Shown piece after piece: positions 1 through 6,539 of a stretch of 9,862 bases of DNA (position 1 is the stretch's first letter; each line of letters begins with the position of its first letter). The translations under genes and the position numbers were made by a program. The notes under the pieces are model-generated. The model was given only the letters and a program-made list of their open reading frames with translations. It did no database searches and was not told where the DNA came from. Origin of the DNA: Planctomycetes bacterium RIFOXYC2_FULL_41_27 (lineage in GTDB: Bacteria; Planctomycetota; Brocadiia; Brocadiales; Brocadiaceae); assembly GCA_001828645.1 (NCBI GenBank), contig MHZD01000114.1, forward strand, positions 1 through 9,862, read 5' to 3'.

Positions 1-225
1 CACATCGCAGTCCTAAGCTCACTGGATATCTTTGGAATACAAGCTACAGCGGCTCAAAGCTATGCCATTGTTTTATGGGCCATCGGCATCCTTCCTTCCA
101 CACTTATGGGTTTTTTCTTTCTCTGGCGGGAAGGAATTGCCTTCCGTGAGGTAGTCAAACTGGAAGAAGAAATCGTCGAAGGAAAACTGGAAGAAATGGA
201 AGGAATAACAGAAGACACAAAATAA
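1..225 (+). CDS. C-terminal end of a flippase-like (UPF0104/LPG-synthase TM type) membrane protein, partial
   Basis: The first frame is open from the window edge to a TAA at 223-225 and gives 74 residues; the start lies outside the window. It contains one hydrophobic segment (about residues 21-42, from YAIVLWAIGILPST to FFFLW), followed by an aromatic-basic WREGIAF turn and a highly charged tail rich in Glu and Lys that is probably cytoplasmic. A last helix with an LPxTLMG-like core followed by (F/L)WREG is what I recall from the end of the lysylphosphatidylglycerol-synthase-type transmembrane family (YbhN/UPF0104), whose members are proposed to move lipids or lipid-linked sugars across the inner membrane. 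The family call rests on this short tail only. The gene converges on the rhomboid gene with 26 bp between the stop codons, too little for a clear terminator, and none is seen. Confidence 0.6.
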   Translation, partial: HIAVLSSLDIFGIQATAAQSYAIVLWAIGILPSTLMGFFFLWREGIAFREVVKLEEEIVEGKLEEMEGITEDTK

Positions 226-251
226 AATGGTTATGTATCGTTTATCTAACT

Positions 252-932
252 TTATAATGGCGGCCGTGATTTTGGAAATATTTTTATGAGGATAATGCCT
301 AAAACAAACCCCCCGATATGCGCCCACCATGCTACACCCCCGCCATGAGCAGAAGAAATAGATGCGGCCCCGCTAAAGAACTGAATAAGAAACCAAAAAC
401 CCAACACGATGATTGCAGGTAATTCGATCATCTCCCAGATGATAAACAGGGGAATAAGAACAATTACCCGTGCCCTTGGGAAGGTAACCATATAAGCGCC
501 CAGCACTCCAGCTATTGCCCCACTTGCCCCAACACAGGGGACTCCGGATTGCCTATTAAAATAAACATGTACAACGGCAGACCCAATTCCACAGATGAGA
601 TAAAATAGAATGAATTTGAAGCGCCCGAGTTTATCCTCGATATTATCGCCAAAAATCCATAAATACCACATATTGCCAATGAGGTGAATGAATCCTCCGT
701 GAAGGAACATAAAACTGAGAAAAGGAAAATAGGTATTTATGAAAGTTGAACCTGGGATATCTGCGGAATAGAATACTTTGACAGGAATAACGCCAAATTG
801 AAAGAGGAACGAATCCAATTGGCGCCGCCCTAAGGAGAGTTCGAAAAGAAAGACGAGGACGTTTAAAAGAATAATACTGACGGTAACAAACGGAAAGGTA
901 CCCGACGGATTTCGGTCACGGAGAGGTATCAT
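252..932 (-). CDS. Rhomboid family intramembrane serine protease
   Basis: A 226-residue polytopic membrane protein with the complete rhomboid signature. The catalytic serine is in GASGAIAG (Ser137) and the catalytic histidine in AHIGG (His205). The HxxxN element that forms the oxyanion hole in GlpG is present (His83, Asn87), within LHGGFIHLIGNMWYL. About six hydrophobic segments are visible, and the loop after the second carries the conserved FGDNIED-x-GR stretch. Length and order match compact bacterial rhomboids without a cytoplasmic GlpG-type N-domain. Family knowledge says these enzymes cleave single-pass membrane proteins inside the inner membrane; the substrate cannot be read from sequence. 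The residues MIPLRDRNPS at the start are typical for this subgroup and support the ATG at 930-932, although no Shine-Dalgarno is visible upstream. It lies 30 bp downstream of the cysteine-rich relic on the same strand and may have lost or gained its promoter through that rearrangement. Confidence 0.95.
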   Translation of the reverse strand: MIPLRDRNPSGTFPFVTVSIILLNVLVFLFELSLGRRQLDSFLFQFGVIPVKVFYSADIPGSTFINTYFPFLSFMFLHGGFIHLIGNMWYLWIFGDNIEDKLGRFKFILFYLICGIGSAVVHVYFNRQSGVPCVGASGAIAGVLGAYMVTFPRARVIVLIPLFIIWEMIELPAIIVLGFWFLIQFFSGAASISSAHGGGVAWWAHIGGFVLGIILIKIFPKSRPPL

Positions 933-962
933 TTACGTATAATTTAATAGGAATTTCAAAGT

Positions 963-1220
963 TTATAATAGGTGGTATCCAAATATACGTTCCATGACAG
1001 TATTAGGGTCAAGATTCTTAATATTTGGTTTTGTTTCATGGAAAAGATAAGTATTTTCCTGGTTATCAGTATAATTCACTGGGGTAACAAAGCCATTGTG
1101 ACACATATCACACTCTTCTTTGACAAGGCAAACAGGCTCACCGGCGTTTTTGGTCTCCAGAAGACGTACCTCTCGCGGTGAGAGAGAGAACTCGTCATAG
1201 CAATAAATACAACAGCCTTT
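963..1220 (-). pseudogene. C-terminal fragment of a cysteine-rich protein (zinc-ribbon-like, with one CxxCH), 5' end lost
   Basis: This frame stays open for 85 codons from just after a TAA (1221-1223) to a TAA at 963-965, and has no usable start codon at its beginning. The translation looks like real protein: an N-terminal cluster GCCIYCYDEFSLSPRE, then EPVCLVKEECDMCHNGFV, then a polar tail ending in NLDPNTVMERIFGY. Cysteines are at residues 3, 4, 7, 31, 37 and 40, with His41. The paired clusters suggest a metal-binding ribbon. CDMCH also satisfies the heme c attachment motif, but one motif in a fragment without a signal peptide does not prove a cytochrome. I do not recognise the family. The fragment begins where the IS91-type similarity in the other frame stops, so it is most likely the surviving 3' end of a gene cut by a rearrangement. 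Possible continued expression by read-through or frameshift is untested. Confidence 0.5.
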
Positions 1221-1471
1221 TTACCGCAGGAAGGACAGAATCTGGATTTACAGCTATGGGGCACTTTGATACTTTTTGTGCATGTGGGACAGACAAAGTG
1301 GTGGTAACCGAGAAAAGATGTTCTGCATACAAGGAGTCTGAGAACATTGACGATAATGCTGATTCTGACCAGGTGGTGGTATTTGAGAAAAAGTTTCCAC
1401 CAGTTTCCATTGTCCGGGGGAAGAGTTCTAAGCTTTATGCTGTTACCACTGACACATTCCATAGGTATCAT
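1214..1471 (-). pseudogene. IS91-family transposase fragment (N-terminal zinc-binding domain only)
   Basis: The frame from the ATG at 1469-1471 encodes about 86 residues matching the zinc-binding N-terminal domain of IS91/IS801-type transposases (Zn_Tnp_IS91, PF14319 as I recall it). There is a WWKLF...HHLVR lead-in, the VLRLLVCRTSFLGYH core, the CPTC knuckle (Cys61, Cys64), and PHSCKSRFCPSCGKK with Cys74, Cys79 and Cys82. In intact elements this domain is followed by the HUH/Y1-type catalytic region of roughly 250 residues or more that nicks DNA for rolling-circle transposition. Here the similarity stops after CGKKA. The same frame runs on to 1076, but those residues look like out-of-frame translation of the neighbouring cysteine-rich fragment. 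No catalytic domain is present, so the element is dead. Its orientation is the same as the flanking minus-strand genes. Confidence 0.75.
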
Positions 1472-1497
1472 TTATACTTTACGAAAAGGGTAAATTC

Positions 1498-1536
1498 AAA
1501 TAAAAAGTCGTTGGGTTTTGTCTTTTAAAACCCAAC
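1498..1536 (-). terminator. Intrinsic terminator of the radical SAM gene
   Basis: A perfect 10-bp inverted repeat, GTTGGGTTTT at 1510-1519 and AAAACCCAAC at 1527-1536, encloses a 7-nt loop. Read on the minus strand, the stem is followed after three bases by TTTTTATTT (rc of 1498-1506). It lies about 31 bp beyond the radical SAM stop codon, the expected place for a Rho-independent terminator. A shorter T-rich stretch also follows on the + side, so weak action in both directions is possible. It separates the radical SAM gene from the transposase relic and the rhomboid gene, which therefore probably do not share a transcript with it. Confidence 0.7.
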
Positions 1537-1567
1537 CTAATTTATTTTTCAATAGCCACTGTAGTTC

Positions 1568-3046
1568 TTAATGAAGATTCATTTCAACAATTTTTCGGTA
1601 ATGATGACCGTAAATAGAAAGTCTGATAGCCAATGGTATCAATTCTGGTCTGTGAATACTTGTCCATAACAAAAGCTTCCAATAATGGAATCGCTCCTTT
1701 CCTATTATACCTAAATAGTAAATGGAACGAAGCAGTGATAAAGTATTCTTTATGCTCTTAGGAATATCGATCTTTAAAGGTTTATATTCAAGAAAAAGTG
1801 TCTTAATGCGATGATAATAATGCCTGGGAGAATAAATATATCGCATGATTTCCTTATAACCTTCTTGTAGAGTATCAAGATCCATGTTAGGAATAAAATT
1901 CGTAACACTGTCTACAACTTGAAAGCCCATTTGACCAAGCAAACGACCTTCCCTTTTCAGCCGTTCATGAAGCTTAGATCCCGTTGGAGCTTGAAGAATG
2001 GCAACATTCGCCATAACAATGCCACTTTTCTGAATAAAATCAATTTGTCGTTTGAAAATGGAAGGCGTGTCATTATCAAAACCAATGATAAAACCTCCTT
2101 GCACTTGCAGACCAGCTTGCTGTATACGTTTCACATCTTTCAAAAGATCTCTGTTCTTGTTTTGTTTTTTGCCACATTCGTCTAAGCTTTTCTCATCCGG
2201 TGTCTCGATTCCAATAAATACCATATCAAATCCTGCCTTGACCATTAATTGCATCAATTCCTCGTCATCGGCTAAATTAATGGAAGCTTCTGTATAAAAC
2301 GTTGTTCCTATCTTGTTTTTTTTCCATTCGATTAACGCCGGTAACAGCTCAGTTTTAATATACCGTTTGTTTCCGATGAGATTGTCATCAACAAAAAATA
2401 CAGAACCACGCCACCCAATGTTATATAAACTATTCAACTCGGCAAGGATCTGCTCAATAGTCTTGATGCGTGGCCTGTTGCCAAATAATGTCGTCACATT
2501 GCAGAACTCGCAATGGAAAGGACAGCCTCTCGAAAATTGTATACTCATTGAAGCATAATGTCTCAGATCAGTTAATTCCCATAAGGGAATGGGAGTCTTT
2601 TTGATGTCGGCAAATTCTGATGTCTTATATATGCGTTTAGCACATCCCCGTCCAAGATCGTCCAGAAAGTATGGGAGTGTCAATTCGGCCTCATTCAATA
2701 CGAAATGATCAACCCCTTCAAACTGTTCATACTCGTTTATGAAGAGCGGTCCACCTGCAACGACTTTGACTCCTGCTTCTTTACACCTTTTAAGGGTTTG
2801 TTGTACTGATTTTCTTTGCACGGCCATGGCGCTGATAAAAACATAATCAGCCCAGAACAGGTCTTCTTCCGTGAGTTTCATCACATTCAGGTCGACTAAG
2901 CGTTTTGTCCATTCTACCGGTAGCATTGCAGCAACTGTCAGCAGACATAACGGTGGTGTGTTCGCCCTCTTATTTATGAATTTTAGCGCATGCTTGAAAC
3001 TCCACAATGCATCGAGAAATTCAGGGTAGACCAACAAAATATTCAT
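1568..3046 (-). CDS. B12-binding-fold radical SAM protein (DUF4070-type, methyltransferase-like class B architecture)
   Basis: A 492-residue protein. Residues 1-130 form a Rossmann-like B12-binding-type domain (MNILLVYP start, VVAGGP turn at about 95-100). The radical SAM core follows, with the 4Fe-4S ligands in RGCPFHCEFC (Cys175, Cys179, Cys182). Further core landmarks are FFVDDN (217-222), a TEASINL strand (252-258), FIGIETP (277-283) and the GGFIIGFDND segment (317-326). The C-terminal 100-150 residues (NFIPNMD onward) resemble the DUF4070 tail. This layout is shared by a large family that includes the hopanoid C-2 methylase HpnP, but most members have no known reaction. The usual cobalamin motif DxHxxG is not visible; the equivalent place reads LVDLNV, so classic base-off/His-on binding is unlikely. 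The start is well fixed by AAGGAG eight bases upstream. Substrate unknown. Confidence 0.9.
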   Translation of the reverse strand: MNILLVYPEFLDALWSFKHALKFINKRANTPPLCLLTVAAMLPVEWTKRLVDLNVMKLTEEDLFWADYVFISAMAVQRKSVQQTLKRCKEAGVKVVAGGPLFINEYEQFEGVDHFVLNEAELTLPYFLDDLGRGCAKRIYKTSEFADIKKTPIPLWELTDLRHYASMSIQFSRGCPFHCEFCNVTTLFGNRPRIKTIEQILAELNSLYNIGWRGSVFFVDDNLIGNKRYIKTELLPALIEWKKNKIGTTFYTEASINLADDEELMQLMVKAGFDMVFIGIETPDEKSLDECGKKQNKNRDLLKDVKRIQQAGLQVQGGFIIGFDNDTPSIFKRQIDFIQKSGIVMANVAILQAPTGSKLHERLKREGRLLGQMGFQVVDSVTNFIPNMDLDTLQEGYKEIMRYIYSPRHYYHRIKTLFLEYKPLKIDIPKSIKNTLSLLRSIYYLGIIGKERFHYWKLLLWTSIHRPELIPLAIRLSIYGHHYRKIVEMNLH

Positions 3047-3054
3047 GGTACTGA

Positions 3055-3060
3055 CTCCTT
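3055..3060 (-). promoter_or_regulatory. Ribosome-binding site of the radical SAM gene
   Basis: On the minus strand AAGGAG stands 8 nt before the ATG at 3044-3046. This is one of the strongest Shine-Dalgarno matches in the window and fixes the start of the radical SAM protein. Confidence 0.85.
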
Positions 3061-3207
3061 TATAATAATATTGTTATCTACCACAATGAAAGAATGGAAG
3101 CGTCTCAAGGTTAGACCTTTTTGAAATTTTCCAATTATTAATTTTGGGAACGAAATTAGGCTTATTGTTGGGCGTGGTTTTTTGGCTAATGAAAAAGATT
3201 CAAGGAG

Positions 3208-3278
3208 ATCATACATTACAGAATGCTTATGGGGACTAATCATTCTGTTTATGCTTCTAAATGAGTTATCATACATTA
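3208..3278. repeat. Pair of 11-bp direct repeats, ATCATACATTA
   Basis: Two identical copies, 3208-3218 and 3268-3278, start 60 bp apart in the leader region of the radical SAM gene. In AT-rich DNA an exact 11-mer pair within 71 bp could be chance or a small duplication remnant. Spacing near six helical turns would also suit a pair of regulator sites, which is speculation. Confidence 0.35.
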
Positions 3279-3352
3279 GGTACCGAGGGCTTTGTCCTGT
3301 ACGATGGCACAGCCTAAAAGTGTGATTGTATCTTAATATAATTTGGCGTATC

Positions 3353-5557
3353 TTAAAACTGGTAACTCAATCCTACAAAAAAAGTCCTTTCAGGTCTGGG
3401 TAGATCATCCGGTATAGATACGGGTCCTGGGTCACGATAGTCCTTGTCAAGCAGGTTGAATACTGTTCCCTGAACCTCCATGGTCTTAAAAAATTCTTTA
3501 GCAATAATAGAAAGATTGAGCAGGGCATAAGCAGGTAGATCGTCCCTGTCGTCATCTTCTTCTCTGGAACGCCTCCCACTAACAAAAGTACTCAGGTTAG
3601 TATTGACGTATTTCCAATAGTGTATATTTACACCAAAATTACCGTAGTGTTGAGCAACAAATGGCAAGTCATTCCCACGATTATCCTCTGGATTCTGAAA
3701 GGTATAGTTCATAAAGACGTAATTATCTTTTGCAATATCTACCTTTGTTTCCATCTCGACACCCTGTACGTGAGCATCTCCAGAATTTTCGTACACGCTA
3801 GTAGTTTGAATAGTTGGTAAGGTACGGAGGACAATGAGATCCTCGATGTCATTATAGAAATAATTAATACTGCTGGTAACATGTTTATTAAACTGGAAAC
3901 TTAATCCTACCTCGTATGTTTTAATAGTTTCGGGATCTAAATCCTCATTCCCTTGAATGGCAGGGTTATTGGTGATAAACATCTCTATAAAGCTGGGTGC
4001 ACGGAAGGCTTCTCCGTAAAGGACCTTGAGTGATGCATTCTTCATAAATGTCCATGTCAATCCCGATCGCGGACTGGTTGCCCCTCCAAAATCGCTATAT
4101 TGATCATGCCTTACTCCTAGGGTGAGGTTTAAGGTATCGGTGACATCCCATGTATCCTGCAAATAAACCGACCATATCCTTCGCGTGGCTTCTTTTATCC
4201 AGGGGAACTCATCTGAAAAGTTCTGAATCGTATTCAAGGAAGTAGGATCCAGCGTTCCCGGATTAAAATTGGCTAAAAAGCGGATATTTGTTTGATTAAT
4301 CAAACGATATTCCAAACCCACGGTAACGGTATTTCCATCAAACAATTCATAATCGAATGGAATCTCTGTGCCAACTATCTTTTCGCTCACCTTGCCATCA
4401 CCAATAAATCCCTTCGGGAAGGTTTGAGTTCTACCAGCAGTATCTAGAATAGTTGCATTCTCTGGCAATGATTTGACGAAACTATCACTGTCAATTTGAT
4501 CATAATAGATTCTGGGTTTTATCGTAAGTTTTTCCTCAATGATTTTTTTATATCCAACCTCACCAAATACGCGGTTATTTTCAAGGTGAGAACCGTCCGC
4601 TAGAGCAAATTGGGGTCCGATAAAAGGTTCCCAGTTTTTATTACTATACCATCCCAAAAAGTAAAAGTCCTTGTATGAAACCTTTAAATTCATGTCATAT
4701 TCCTGCCTGCCGTCATGTACCTTTCCAGGGGCCTGCGAGGCATCAGGAAATGGTGGAGTAGGAAAGGCGTTGTCAAGGGTTGTTTGTCTATCACGTTCTA
4801 CGGTACCATCAAAGCCGCTCGTCTGCCTATAGCGAGCCATCCCAGAGATACCAAACTCCCCGTAAGTCTTACCAAACAAGATATTTTCGTCATAGGTATC
4901 GAAACTCCCGTAACCACTGCTCACCCTTACACCGTCAATATCCTTTGCATCTTTGGTAATGATATTGATAACTCCCAAAAATGCATTTTCACCGTACACG
5001 GCAGACCCCGGTCCTCTAATGATTTCTATCCTTTTAATATTTTCAACAGGAAAATCATCAAATGTAGTAAAGGCTCCGCCTCGGAATGGATTATTTACAA
5101 AATGCCCATCGATCATCAACCTTATCCTGTTTGAGTCGCTTGAGGTGGCAAGACCCCGCACGGAAGGACCTACAATTCCGAAATCGGCAAATTTCAAAAT
5201 TTCAAACCCTGGTACGATCCTCAAGATTTCTGCGAAGGTGCGGTATCCCAAATTCTTAATCTCTTCAGCCGTAATCACAGTAACGATACTCGGTGCCTTG
5301 CTAATAGGGGTTTCTCGTCTTGTCGCAATGGTTACTTCTTCCACAGAACCAAACCAAATGGCTTCTGTTAAAGATTCTTCTGCTAGAGCACTAGAGTCAA
5401 AAGACGGATTATTTCCATCCTTACCTGAAGAGGTCTGAGCAAGGTGAGTCGTTTCTGTGCCTTGGGCGAGAATTGTGGAAGAATTTAAATTAAAAAAGTT
5501 TTGTGAAATGCCTGCAAACAGGAGGAGAAATAGACAGCTTTTTGTCCACTTGATCAT
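3353..5557 (-). CDS. TonB-dependent outer-membrane receptor
   Basis: A 734-residue exported protein. A Sec signal peptide with hydrophobic core LFLLLFAGI (about residues 9-17) is followed by a likely cleavage near the ILAQ segment (29-32). A TonB-box-like stretch, VEEVTIATRR, lies at 72-81. The plug domain spans about 85-205 and has the family landmarks RGLATSSDSNRIRLMIDG (134-151) and IEIIRGPGSAVYGENAFLG (177-195). The 22-strand-type barrel fills the rest, with the TonB-receptor C-terminal region (FRAPSFIEMF, then LDPETIKTYEVGL) and a last strand ending VGLSYQF with terminal Phe734, the usual signal for barrel insertion. Such receptors import iron chelates, cobalamin, other metals or glycans using TonB energy; the ligand cannot be told here. 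No ABC permease, TonB or ExbBD gene lies nearby. The ATG has only a weak AGGGA upstream, but the signal peptide confirms the start. Confidence 0.95.
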   Translation of the reverse strand: MIKWTKSCLFLLLFAGISQNFFNLNSSTILAQGTETTHLAQTSSGKDGNNPSFDSSALAEESLTEAIWFGSVEEVTIATRRETPISKAPSIVTVITAEEIKNLGYRTFAEILRIVPGFEILKFADFGIVGPSVRGLATSSDSNRIRLMIDGHFVNNPFRGGAFTTFDDFPVENIKRIEIIRGPGSAVYGENAFLGVINIITKDAKDIDGVRVSSGYGSFDTYDENILFGKTYGEFGISGMARYRQTSGFDGTVERDRQTTLDNAFPTPPFPDASQAPGKVHDGRQEYDMNLKVSYKDFYFLGWYSNKNWEPFIGPQFALADGSHLENNRVFGEVGYKKIIEEKLTIKPRIYYDQIDSDSFVKSLPENATILDTAGRTQTFPKGFIGDGKVSEKIVGTEIPFDYELFDGNTVTVGLEYRLINQTNIRFLANFNPGTLDPTSLNTIQNFSDEFPWIKEATRRIWSVYLQDTWDVTDTLNLTLGVRHDQYSDFGGATSPRSGLTWTFMKNASLKVLYGEAFRAPSFIEMFITNNPAIQGNEDLDPETIKTYEVGLSFQFNKHVTSSINYFYNDIEDLIVLRTLPTIQTTSVYENSGDAHVQGVEMETKVDIAKDNYVFMNYTFQNPEDNRGNDLPFVAQHYGNFGVNIHYWKYVNTNLSTFVSGRRSREEDDDRDDLPAYALLNLSIIAKEFFKTMEVQGTVFNLLDKDYRDPGPVSIPDDLPRPERTFFVGLSYQF

Positions 5558-5610
5558 ATAAGATAATCCCTGAATCTACAGCGAATATCTTGAATCAAAT
5601 AAAAGACGTT

Positions 5611-5718
5611 CTTAAAGCATTTTAAATGTGCAAAAACACTGTTTTCTAGTTATATATTTGCGCATTATTGCCTTATGCCAAATGCTGTTAATTAAAATAT
5701 TACTTAAAGCTTTTAATG
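5611..5718. repeat. Imperfect direct repeats upstream of the TonB receptor (possible operator)
   Basis: CTTAAAGCATTTTAAATG at 5611-5628 recurs as CTTAAAGCTTTTAATG at about 5703-5718, differing by two single-base gaps. The second copy contains the near-palindrome TTAAAGCTTTTAA. Both lie in the 214-bp region between the amidase stop and the receptor start, about 55 and 145 bp upstream of the receptor ATG. That placement would suit a regulator controlling receptor expression. The composition is very AT-rich, so chance is possible. I could not find a convincing sigma70 promoter or a Fur box in the same region. Confidence 0.3.
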
Positions 5719-5771
5719 ACGAGATACTTTCATTAGTTTATTCAGAATACATGGTTTAAATTATACAGAAG

Positions 5772-6365
5772 TTACCATCGAACGGTTTTCGCAAGCACTT
5801 TATAATAGGGGAAATTTCTTCCAGGGCATTCTGTCTCTCTGAAATGCCTGTGCATAATTATATTTTCTGAAGGGATACGACACCGGTCCTGGAGGTACCC
5901 TACTAATGCCGAAAGTGAAGCCATTTGGGCCGTTGTGGGATAACTTCCGTTGAAGTTTCCCACAAGGCATATTCCGATGCCGTAATGATTGTATTCCTGA
6001 ACGCCAGCATGTGCTCCATCTATCTGATTTATCCATCTACTGCCTATCTCAATCTCTCCATCGCGAGAACCATGACCGTTCCCTATCACAAAATGATATC
6101 CCAGTCCATTTTCCCAACCTCTTTTTTCCCGGTGATATTTATCAAATTCAGTAGCGCAGCCAGATGGCGAGGCGCTGTGATGAATGACAACGTATTTCCA
6201 GTCCCGTACGAAATAACGATCCAGTTGACTGCTAATATAAGGTTCTACTTTTTTTGGGGGCTTCATGGTAATGATCGGTTTGAATGCGGGCGGGGCGTAA
6301 CAACCGCATAAATAAAAGATGGTAAGAAAAGACAGGGAAATACAATATTTCCACCGAAAGTGCAT
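5772..6365 (-). CDS. Peptidoglycan amidase / PGRP-like lipoprotein (N-acetylmuramoyl-L-alanine amidase, Amidase_2)
   Basis: From the chosen start this is a 197-residue protein. A signal peptide (about residues 5-21) ends in a lipobox-like LCGC with Cys22 as lipidation site. After a proline- and lysine-rich linker comes the amidase fold: VVIHHSAS (zinc ligand His62), LGYHFVIGNG (Tyr90, equivalent to the T7 lysozyme catalytic Tyr), NHYGIGICLVGNFN, then IIMHRHFRETECPG with His172 and Cys180 as the remaining zinc ligands. The TxCPG ending is typical of PGRP and T7-lysozyme-type zinc amidases, which cut the bond between MurNAc and L-Ala. All catalytic residues are present, so it should be active in the periplasm, tethered to a membrane, in cell-wall turnover or recycling. 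An upstream in-frame ATG at 6404 would add 13 residues but lacks a ribosome site, whereas AGGAGG lies 6 nt before the ATG at 6365. Confidence 0.9.
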   Translation of the reverse strand: MHFRWKYCISLSFLTIFYLCGCYAPPAFKPIITMKPPKKVEPYISSQLDRYFVRDWKYVVIHHSASPSGCATEFDKYHREKRGWENGLGYHFVIGNGHGSRDGEIEIGSRWINQIDGAHAGVQEYNHYGIGICLVGNFNGSYPTTAQMASLSALVGYLQDRCRIPSENIIMHRHFRETECPGRNFPYYKVLAKTVRW

Positions 6366-6371
6366 GGACAG

Positions 6372-6377
6372 CCTCCT
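6372..6377 (-). promoter_or_regulatory. Ribosome-binding site that decides the amidase start
   Basis: A perfect AGGAGG on the minus strand sits 6 nt before the ATG at 6363-6365. The alternative ATG at 6402-6404 has only an AT-rich upstream sequence. The shorter form also gives a normal-length lipoprotein signal peptide. Confidence 0.85.
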
Positions 6378-6431
6378 GAAATGATGTTCGATTCTTTCAT
6401 GCAAACCTAATAAGTCCTATCTAACTGGGGA

Positions 6432-6459
6432 AGTATACCATAAGCGTGTTTTTTGTCAA
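6432..6459 (-). promoter_or_regulatory. Sigma70-type promoter of the amidase gene
   Basis: On the minus strand TTGACA (rc of 6454-6459) is followed after 16 nt by TATACT (rc of 6432-6437). The -10 box is preceded by TGG, which makes an extended -10. The expected transcript start near 6425 gives a leader of about 60 nt before the ATG at 6365, with room for the AGGAGG site. Five of six bases match consensus at -10 and all six at -35. Confidence 0.75.
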
Positions 6460-6510
6460 AAAGAATCTGAAACTAATTTATTAAAATTTGTAAATGGCAA
6501 TTTTCTCCTG

Positions 6511-6539
6511 TTGACATAATATGCAATAATTATTAAGAT
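6511..6539 (+). promoter_or_regulatory. Sigma70-type promoter of the sensor operon
   Basis: TTGACA (6511-6516) is followed after exactly 17 nt by TAAGAT (6534-6539), a consensus -35 and a fair -10. The predicted transcript start, six to eight bases further, coincides with the ATG at 6546, so the mRNA would carry almost no leader. The -35 boxes of this promoter and the divergent amidase promoter are about 50 bp apart, so one bound regulator could affect both. Confidence 0.65.

Larger units (their letters stand above)
3047..3352. other. 306-bp intergenic region without a convincing gene
   Basis: This stretch separates the TonB receptor stop from the radical SAM start. A 77-codon minus-strand frame (3043-3276) crosses it and overlaps the radical SAM start as ATGA. 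Its translation has no recognisable domain and looks random, and I see no good Shine-Dalgarno before its ATG, so I do not call it a gene. An 11-bp sequence, ATCATACATTA, occurs twice, at 3208-3218 and 3268-3278, exactly 60 bp apart. GTATCTTAA also occurs twice, at 3328-3336 and 3348-3356. No terminator with a T-run is visible behind the TonB receptor. The region should hold the promoter of the radical SAM gene, but I could not pick one with confidence. A structured 5' leader such as a cobalamin riboswitch was considered, but its conserved core was not found by eye. Confidence 0.5.

Noticed and set aside
1076..1213. In-frame extension of the transposase fragment beyond CGKKA
   Set aside because: The residues do not resemble IS91 transposases, while another frame of the same DNA gives a clearly more protein-like, cysteine-rich sequence.
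1178..1528. A + strand frame of 116 codons opposite the transposase relic
   Set aside because: Its sequence is the mirror of the IS91 zinc-domain coding region and runs into the terminator hairpin; no ribosome site or domain is visible.
3043..3276. 77-codon minus-strand frame overlapping the radical SAM start by ATGA
   Set aside because: The overlap looks like translational coupling, but the peptide has no recognisable features, and the radical SAM gene has its own strong ribosome site.
3261..3278. Fur-box-like sequence (ATGATAACTCATT on the minus strand)
   Set aside because: The match to the 19-bp consensus is poor, and it lies downstream of the TonB receptor instead of at its promoter.
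4715..5438. Two overlapping + strand open frames (139 and 161 codons) inside the TonB receptor gene
   Set aside because: They are antisense to the strongly conserved plug and early barrel of the receptor, and their translations resemble no protein family.
5640..5690. Possible hairpin around GCATTATTGCCTTATGCC
   Set aside because: Only five outer base pairs form before mismatches, and no T-run follows, so it is not a credible terminator or RNA element.
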